DNA of 49,314 nucleotides, from NCBI GenBank assembly GCA_900163555.1, contig FUHX01000022.1, forward strand, positions 1-49,314, read 5' to 3'. Shown here piece after piece: positions 44,709 to 49,314 of the stretch. Origin of the DNA: Actinomycetales bacterium JB111 (GTDB lineage: Bacteria; Actinomycetota; Actinomycetes; Actinomycetales; Actinomycetaceae). The notes under the pieces are model-generated. The model saw only the letters and a program-made list of their open reading frames with translations. It was not told where the DNA came from and did no database searches. The stretch's first letter is position 1, and every line of letters starts with the position of its first letter. Position numbers and translations under genes: made by a program.

Positions 44709-44724
44709 TCGAACATGTGTTCGA
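44709..44724 (-). promoter_or_regulatory. LexA (SOS) box
   Basis: TCGAACATGTGTTCGA matches the actinobacterial LexA consensus TCGAAC-N4-GTTCGA in all twelve conserved positions. It ends 8 bases before the radical SAM ATG. On the minus strand, TTGACA (44731-44736) sits 6 bases further upstream, and a poor -10 (TCGACT or TTCGAC) would fall near 44708-44713, so LexA would cover the promoter core. Confidence 0.85.
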
Positions 44725-44893
44725 CTCTCGTGTCAATGGTCCTCGACGACCTGACGAATCGCCGATGCGCGTCCCCAAAGGTGATCGGTCGTCCGATCTC
44801 GTGTAGACAAGGCAGCCCGCCCGACGGCGGAGGGAAACGACAGTCGATCTGCACGGACGGGCAGTCGATCCGTACGAACGAGGGAGCGGCCCC

Positions 44894-45103
44894 GTGGCGG
44901 GTGAGAGTCAGCAGCACGCGCTCGCGACGCCCGCCGTCGACTCCCTCGCGCACGCGACCTCGGCACAGTCCCCCGACACCGCCTGGATGCTGCCCGACTC
45001 ACGCCTCGTCGCCGACGTCGAGTCCGCCTTCGCCCCTCTCCCCCCGGTGTACGGCGGCCTGAGGTACACGGCCGAGTGGTGGGAGTCGCGCCGCTCGCGC
45101 TGA
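44894..45103 (+). CDS. Small hypothetical protein
   Basis: Encodes 69 residues from GTG 44894, preceded by GAGGGAG about 7 bases upstream. Codon third positions are strongly GC, and amino-acid content is ordinary, so coding is likely. The sequence contains SPDTAWMLPDSRLVADVESAF and ends PVYGGLRYTAEWWESRRSR. No family recognised. It lies on the moaA strand, 208 bp upstream. Nearby are two copies of CAGTCGATC (about 44849 and 44862) whose role is unknown. Confidence 0.6.
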   Translation: MAGESQQHALATPAVDSLAHATSAQSPDTAWMLPDSRLVADVESAFAPLPPVYGGLRYTAEWWESRRSR

Positions 45104-45311
45104 CGACGTGGTTCGCGGCGGAGACACCGCTCCACCCACCCCGGACCTTGGTCCTCGCCCCCACACCGCGGGCGGGGGCACACTGGGTAGGCGCACAGGG
45201 CCACGCCCCGCGATCGTTGCTAGGTTCGGGACGAGCGGATCATCGGCTCCGAGCCCGGCGGCCCGGGCACGCCGGAGCCCCGCCCGCCGACGATGCCGGA
45301 AGGAGAGGGAG

Positions 45312-46421
45312 ATGTCGCAGCAGCGCACGAGCAGCCCCGTCCTGCTCGGCATCCCCACCGTCCGCCACGAGCGCGACCTCGCCACCGACCTCCCCGCCGC
45401 CACCCGCGGGCTCCCGGACCGGTTCGGCCGGGGCGCCACGGACCTGCGCGTCTCCCTCACCGACCGCTGCAACCTGCGCTGCACCTACTGCATGCCGGCC
45501 GAGGGGCTGAACTGGCTGCCCACGCAGGCCGTCCTCACCGACGAGGAGGTCGTCCGCCTCGTGACGATCGGCGTGCGCGACCTCGGTGTGCGCACCGTGC
45601 GCTTCACCGGCGGCGAGCCCCTGCTCCGCAAGGGCCTCGAGCACATCGTCGCGGGCACCGCCGCCCTCACCACCTGGGACGGCGAGCGCCCCGACATCGC
45701 GCTGACGACCAACGGTCTCGGCCTCGACCACCGCATCGACGGCCTGGTCGCCGCCGGCCTCGGCCGGCTCAACGTCTCCCTCGACTCCATCGACCCGGCC
45801 CGGTTCGCCGCCTCCACGCGGCGCGACCGCCTGCCCGACGTCCTCACCTCCCTGCGCGCGGTGGACCGCGCGGGCATCGGGCCGGTCAAGATCAACGCGG
45901 TCCCGCAGCCCGCGACCTACCGGCAGGACGCGCCGGAGCTCCTGAGGTTCAGCCTCGAGCGCGGGTACCAGCTGCGGTTCATCGAGTTCATGCCGATCGG
46001 GCCTCCCGAGACGTGGAACCGCGCCGAGGTGATCACGGCCCAGGACCTGCGCGTCGCCCTCACCGACGCCGGGTTCACGCTGACCCCGCGTCACGGGCCC
46101 CGCGGGAGCGCGCCCGCAAAGGTCGAGGACGTCTCGCACCCCGACCTGCCGTCCGGCACGGTCGGCCTCATCGGCTCCGTGTCCGAGCCGTTCTGCGACA
46201 CCTGCACGCGCACACGCCTCACGGCCGACGGCGCGATCCGTTCCTGCCTGTTCTCGACCACCGAGACATCCCTGCGCGACGCGATGCGCACGGGCGCCGA
46301 CGACGAGACTCTGAGGCGCATCTGGCAGGGCGCCATGTGGGCCAAGCCGAAGGCCCACGGCTTCACGACCGACGACTCCTTCGCCACACCATCACGGACG
46401 ATGTCCGCCATCGGAGGTTGA
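45312..46421 (+). CDS. moaA: GTP 3',8-cyclase MoaA
   Basis: Encodes 369 residues. ATG 45312 has AAGGAGAGGGAG directly upstream. It converts GTP to the 3',8-cyclo intermediate, the first step of molybdenum cofactor synthesis, with MoaC (not in this window). N-terminal cluster: DRCNLRCTYCMPAEG. TFGGEP-type motif: RFTGGEPLLRKG. C-terminal [4Fe-4S]: CDTCTRTRLTADGAIRSCLFS. The protein ends SAIGG; the C-terminal Gly-Gly tail is needed by MoaA. All expected motifs are present. First gene of a tight five-gene operon. Confidence 0.97.
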   Translation: MSQQRTSSPVLLGIPTVRHERDLATDLPAATRGLPDRFGRGATDLRVSLTDRCNLRCTYCMPAEGLNWLPTQAVLTDEEVVRLVTIGVRDLGVRTVRFTGGEPLLRKGLEHIVAGTAALTTWDGERPDIALTTNGLGLDHRIDGLVAAGLGRLNVSLDSIDPARFAASTRRDRLPDVLTSLRAVDRAGIGPVKINAVPQPATYRQDAPELLRFSLERGYQLRFIEFMPIGPPETWNRAEVITAQDLRVALTDAGFTLTPRHGPRGSAPAKVEDVSHPDLPSGTVGLIGSVSEPFCDTCTRTRLTADGAIRSCLFSTTETSLRDAMRTGADDETLRRIWQGAMWAKPKAHGFTTDDSFATPSRTMSAIGG

Positions 46422-46422
46422 C

Positions 46423-46731
46423 ATGAGTACATCCACCTATTCCCCGACCCAGGCCGCGGCCGACACCACGGCCGGCGGCACCACCGTCACCGTGCGCTTC
46501 TTCGCCGGCGCCGCGCAGGCCGCCGGCGGCGCCCGGCGCGAGGTCACGGTCGCCGCGACCGAGGCCACCCTCGCGGACGTCACGTCCGCGATCGCCGACG
46601 ACGCCGACGAGGCCCTGGCGAAGGTCCTCGCCGTGGCCACGTGGCTGGTGGGCGGCGCGCGCGCCGCCGCGGACACGCCGATCCCGGCGGGCGCCGTCGT
46701 CGACTGCCTCCCGCCCTTCGCCGGCGGCTGA
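46423..46731 (+). CDS. moaD: MoaD/ThiS-family sulfur carrier
   Basis: Encodes 102 residues starting one base after the moaA stop. After a 20-residue Thr/Ala-rich extension, the beta-grasp fold begins VTVRFFAGAAQAAGGARREVTV and ends in IPAGAVVDCLPPFAGG. The terminal Gly-Gly is the site of adenylation and thiocarboxylate formation. As the small subunit of molybdopterin synthase it gives sulfur to the pterin precursor. Activated by the ThiF/MoeB protein encoded two genes downstream. Confidence 0.92.
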   Translation: MSTSTYSPTQAAADTTAGGTTVTVRFFAGAAQAAGGARREVTVAATEATLADVTSAIADDADEALAKVLAVATWLVGGARAAADTPIPAGAVVDCLPPFAGG

Positions 46732-46734
46732 TCC

Positions 46735-47157
46735 GTGGCGAAGCTGATCGCCGCGGACATCCTCGACACCCCGCTCGACGGACCCTCGCTGGCGCGAGCC
46801 TGCGCGGACGACCGGTGCGGATCGGTCGCCAGCTTCGAGGGCGTGGTCCGCAACCACGACGAGGGCAAGGTCGTCACGGGCATCGAGTACAGCGCCCACC
46901 CCGACGCCGCCGCCTTCCTCCGCGAGGCGATCGAGCCGTTCCTCGCCCGCGAGGGCGTGCACACGATCGGCGTGCAGCACCGGGTCGGCACGCTGGGGAT
47001 CGGCGACGTCGCCATCGTCGCCACGGTCGCGAGCGAGCACCGCGCGGAGGGCTTCGCCGCCCTCATCGAGCTCATCACGGCCGTCAAGGCGAACGTCCCC
47101 ATCTGGAAGCACCAGGCATTCACCGACGGCACCACCGAATGGAGCGCACTTCCGTGA
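46735..47157 (+). CDS. moaE: Molybdopterin synthase catalytic subunit MoaE
   Basis: Encodes 140 residues from GTG 46735, three bases after the moaD stop. Blocks: GSVASFEGVVRNHDEGKVVTGIEYSAHPDAA (Arg and His around the active site), QHRVGTLGIGDVAIVATVASEHR and VKANVPIWKHQAFTDGTTEW with the catalytic Lys in IWKHQ. It adds two sulfurs to the cyclic pyranopterin using MoaD. Its stop overlaps the next start (GTGA). Confidence 0.97.
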   Translation: MAKLIAADILDTPLDGPSLARACADDRCGSVASFEGVVRNHDEGKVVTGIEYSAHPDAAAFLREAIEPFLAREGVHTIGVQHRVGTLGIGDVAIVATVASEHRAEGFAALIELITAVKANVPIWKHQAFTDGTTEWSALP

Positions 47158-47963
47158 CCAGCGCCGGCTCGACCGACCTGCCCCCCTCCCTGCAGATCCC
47201 GCTCGGGCGCGAGCTGAGGCCCCTGAGCGACGACGACTACGACCGCCACCGCCGCTCCCTGCTGGTCGAGGGGTACGGGATCGAGGGCCAGCGCCGCCTC
47301 GCGGCGGCCCGGGTGCTCGTGGTCGGTGCCGGCGGGCTCGGCTCGCCGGTCCTGTTCTACCTGGCCGCGGTCGGCGTCGGCACGATCTACGTCTCCGACG
47401 CGGACGACGTCGAGCGCAGCAACCTCCAGCGCCAGTTCATCCACACCGAGGCGAGCATCGGCACGCCGAAGAACACCTCGGCGGCCACCGCGCTGCGGAA
47501 CCTCAACAGCGAGATCGAGGTCATCCCGGTCGGGCCGGCGACCGACGAGTCGCTCGACGCCATGAAGGACGACATCGACCTCGTCATGGAGTGCTCGGAC
47601 ACCTTCGGCACGAAGTACCTCGTGGGCGACTGGTGCGACCGCACGGCCACGCCGCTCGTCTGGGCGTCGGTCATGGCGATGATCTGGCAGACGACGATCT
47701 TCTGGTCCGCGCCCCCCGCCGGCTGGCGCCCCACCCGGCTGCGGGACCTCCACGCCAAGCCGCCGGAGCCCGGCCAGGTGCAGACGAGTCACGAGATCGG
47801 CGTGCTCGGCCCGGTGGTCGGCCAGGTCGCCTCCACGCAGGCGGTCGAGGCGGTCAAGCTCATCGTCGGGACGGGATCGCCCCTGTACGGACGGGTCCTC
47901 GTCGGCGACGCCCGCACGCAGACGATCGACACCCTCACCTACACGCGGGCGAGCGAAGAGTAG
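47154..47963 (+). CDS. moeB: ThiF/MoeB-family adenylyltransferase
   Basis: Encodes 269 residues. GTG 47154 overlaps the moaE stop as GTGA. Motifs: RRSLLVEGYGIEGQRRLAAARVLVVGAGGLGSPVLFYLAAVGVG (ATP site), DADDVERSNLQRQFIHTEASIGTPK, VMECSDTFGTKYLVGDWC and IGVLGPVVGQVASTQAVEAVKLIVG. It activates the MoaD C-terminus with ATP. E. coli MoeB binds zinc with two CxxC pairs; neither is seen here (CDRTATPLVW, IWQTTIFW). No rhodanese domain, so sulfur must come from elsewhere. Confidence 0.9.
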   Translation: MTSAGSTDLPPSLQIPLGRELRPLSDDDYDRHRRSLLVEGYGIEGQRRLAAARVLVVGAGGLGSPVLFYLAAVGVGTIYVSDADDVERSNLQRQFIHTEASIGTPKNTSAATALRNLNSEIEVIPVGPATDESLDAMKDDIDLVMECSDTFGTKYLVGDWCDRTATPLVWASVMAMIWQTTIFWSAPPAGWRPTRLRDLHAKPPEPGQVQTSHEIGVLGPVVGQVASTQAVEAVKLIVGTGSPLYGRVLVGDARTQTIDTLTYTRASEE

Positions 47964-47965
47964 CC

Positions 47966-49258
47966 GTGGCCGCCTCCGTCGAGTCCCACCTGGCCCGCAT
48001 CCTCACCACCGGCGAACGGCTGGCCGCCGCCGGGAGGCGGCCGGACGAGACGGTCGCGCTCGCCGACGCGCTCGACCGGGTGCTCGCCTCGGACGTGACC
48101 GCGCTCGCGCCCGTCCCTCCCTTCACGAACTCCGCGATGGACGGGTTCGCCGTGCGCGCGGCGGACCTCGCCCCCGACGACGGCTCGCCCGTCACGCTGC
48201 CGGTCACCGGCGACGTCGCGGCCGGCCGCGAGCCCGACCCGCTCGCCCCCGGCACGGCGCAGCGCATCATGACCGGCGCACCCCTCCCCCAGGTAGCGGA
48301 CGCGATCGTCCCTGTCGAGGACACCGACCACTCCCCCGGCCCGGGGCCCGCACCCGACCGCGTCCGGATCGACCGTCGCCCCGAGCCCGGAGCGTTCGTC
48401 CGCGCGGCCGGCGAGGACGTGGCGGTCGGAGATCCGGTGCTGCGCGCCGGCGACCGGCTCGGGGCGGCCCACCTCGCCGCGGCCGCATCGGTCGGCCACT
48501 CCCGCCTGCCGGTCCGACCCCGACCGCGCGTCCTCACCGTCTCCACGGGGGACGAGCTCGTCGCCGGCGGCGAGCGCCCGACCGGCGCGAGCGTCCCGGA
48601 CTCGAACTCGGTCCTGCTCGGCGCCCTGGTAACGACGGCGGGCGGCGAGGCGACCCACGTGCGGTGCCGCGACGACGTCGGGGCGTTCCGTCGGCTCCTC
48701 GACCAGAACCTGGACGACGTGGACCTCGTCATCACCGCCGGCGGCGTCTCCGCCGGCGCGTTCGAGGTGGTCCGCCAGGCGCTCGAGGGGACGGGCGTGG
48801 CGTTCGGTCCCGTCACGATGCAGCCGGGCAAGCCCCAGGGCTTCGGCACGCTGCGGGCGCCCGACGGCCACGAGGTCGCGGTCGCCTCGCTCCCCGGGAA
48901 CCCGGTCAGCGTGTTCGTGTCGTTCCACGTCCTCGTGGCCCCGCTGCTCGCGCAGCTGGCCGGGACGCGCATCGAGACGAGGACGTTCGAGGTCACAGTC
49001 CGCCGCGGCTGGTCCTCCCCGCCCGGGCGGACCCAGTTCGCGCCGGTCGTCGTCTCGCGCGAGGAGGTGGCGGGCGACGGGCTCGTCGGCGGCCTCAGCG
49101 CGGGGTTCGGCGGGAGCCTCGTCGCGGAGCCCGCGCACCCGCACGGGGCGAAGTCCCACTTCGCGGCGTCCCTCGCGCGCGCGAACGCCCTGGCGATCGT
49201 GCCCGCCGAGCGCACCGAGGCCAAGGTCGGCGACCTGCTCGAGGCGCGGGCGGTCTAG
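47966..49258 (+). CDS. moeA: Molybdopterin molybdotransferase MoeA
   Basis: Encodes 430 residues from GTG 47966, two bases after the previous stop. It inserts molybdate into adenylated molybdopterin. Motifs: PPFTNSAMDGFAVRAADL, RIMTGAPLPQVADAIVPVEDT, FVRAAGEDVAVGD, VLTVSTGDELV, DLVITAGGVSAGAFEVVRQAL, VTMQPGKPQGFG and LPGNPVSVFVSFHVLV. Ends with the C-terminal domain IV (ALAIVPAERTEAKVGDLLEARAV). Complete. Last gene of the Moco operon in this window. Confidence 0.96.
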   Translation: MAASVESHLARILTTGERLAAAGRRPDETVALADALDRVLASDVTALAPVPPFTNSAMDGFAVRAADLAPDDGSPVTLPVTGDVAAGREPDPLAPGTAQRIMTGAPLPQVADAIVPVEDTDHSPGPGPAPDRVRIDRRPEPGAFVRAAGEDVAVGDPVLRAGDRLGAAHLAAAASVGHSRLPVRPRPRVLTVSTGDELVAGGERPTGASVPDSNSVLLGALVTTAGGEATHVRCRDDVGAFRRLLDQNLDDVDLVITAGGVSAGAFEVVRQALEGTGVAFGPVTMQPGKPQGFGTLRAPDGHEVAVASLPGNPVSVFVSFHVLVAPLLAQLAGTRIETRTFEVTVRRGWSSPPGRTQFAPVVVSREEVAGDGLVGGLSAGFGGSLVAEPAHPHGAKSHFAASLARANALAIVPAERTEAKVGDLLEARAV

Positions 49259-49314
49259 GTGTACTCGGCCAGGAGGTTGGTGACACTTCGGGCATGTTGT
49301 TGACGTAGCGAGGA
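49259..49314. other. Window end, non-coding
   Basis: The last 56 bases are notably lower in GC than the genes before (for example GGTTGGTGACACTTCGGGCA). Too short to assign; the change could mark the edge of another element. Confidence 0.3.

Noticed and set aside
45104-45311. A molybdenum cofactor riboswitch before moaA
   Set aside because: I looked for the known Moco RNA pattern and could not fit it. A covariance search would settle this.
49259-49314. An insertion-sequence end at the right edge
   Set aside because: The GC drop is suggestive, but 56 bases without the other end or a transposase cannot support it.

Overview
The window is high-GC DNA (about 70% by eye) with dense genes, many GTG starts, ATGA/GTGA stop-start overlaps, a WhiB regulator, a GlxR/Crp regulator, a GPP34 protein and a DUF4244 pilin. 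This points to an actinomycete, probably a micrococcalean relative; genus is not determinable from the sequence alone. The central part follows the same order as the Mycobacterium tuberculosis Rv3649-Rv3683 block as I remember it: helicase, Tad genes, acs, nth, crp, RidA, whiB4, ponA2, metallophosphoesterase. This suggests an old chromosomal core. I saw no transposase, phage gene or CRISPR array.

Layout. 1-485 is non-coding. 486-3856 holds a small membrane protein, an NTF2-like protein, a quinone-type oxidoreductase, a 29-bp minisatellite and a luciferase-like flavin enzyme. 3896-7749 (minus) holds a class I methyltransferase and the membrane pyrophosphatase hppA. 8069-10474 holds three tandem related lipoproteins, followed by a GPP34 protein and a DUF1998-type helicase. 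13792-19072 (minus) is a Tad-type pilus operon: CpaE-like, TadA, TadB, TadC, DUF4244 pilin, TadE and a second TadE-like protein. 19286-22175 encodes two membrane proteins with acidic disordered tails. Then come acs, nth, crp, ridA with a short DUF4177 gene, whiB, a class A PBP with a PASTA domain, a metallophosphoesterase and tRNA-Pro.

30709-35552 (minus) holds a two-component system and an OafA-like acyltransferase, separated by about 620 bp containing several inverted repeats. 35747-42992 (minus) holds asd-lysC, a TSUP transporter, recR and an unusually long dnaX, followed by the SRP RNA gene. After tRNA-Ser comes a radical SAM gene of the Rv2578c family with a LexA box directly before its start. 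The window ends with a translationally compact molybdenum cofactor operon: moaA-moaD-moaE-moeB-moeA.

Working together: lysC/asd supply diaminopimelate for peptidoglycan, the PBP polymerises it, and the metallophosphoesterase is translated directly behind the PBP. The Tad genes form one coupled secretion module. The five Moco genes cover precursor formation, sulfur transfer and molybdate insertion, but moaC and a mog-type gene are not in view. The most interesting signals are the SOS-type control of the radical SAM gene, the structured intergenic region at 33.1-33.6 kb, the three-lipoprotein array, the decapeptide tail on TadA and the 29-bp repeat array.
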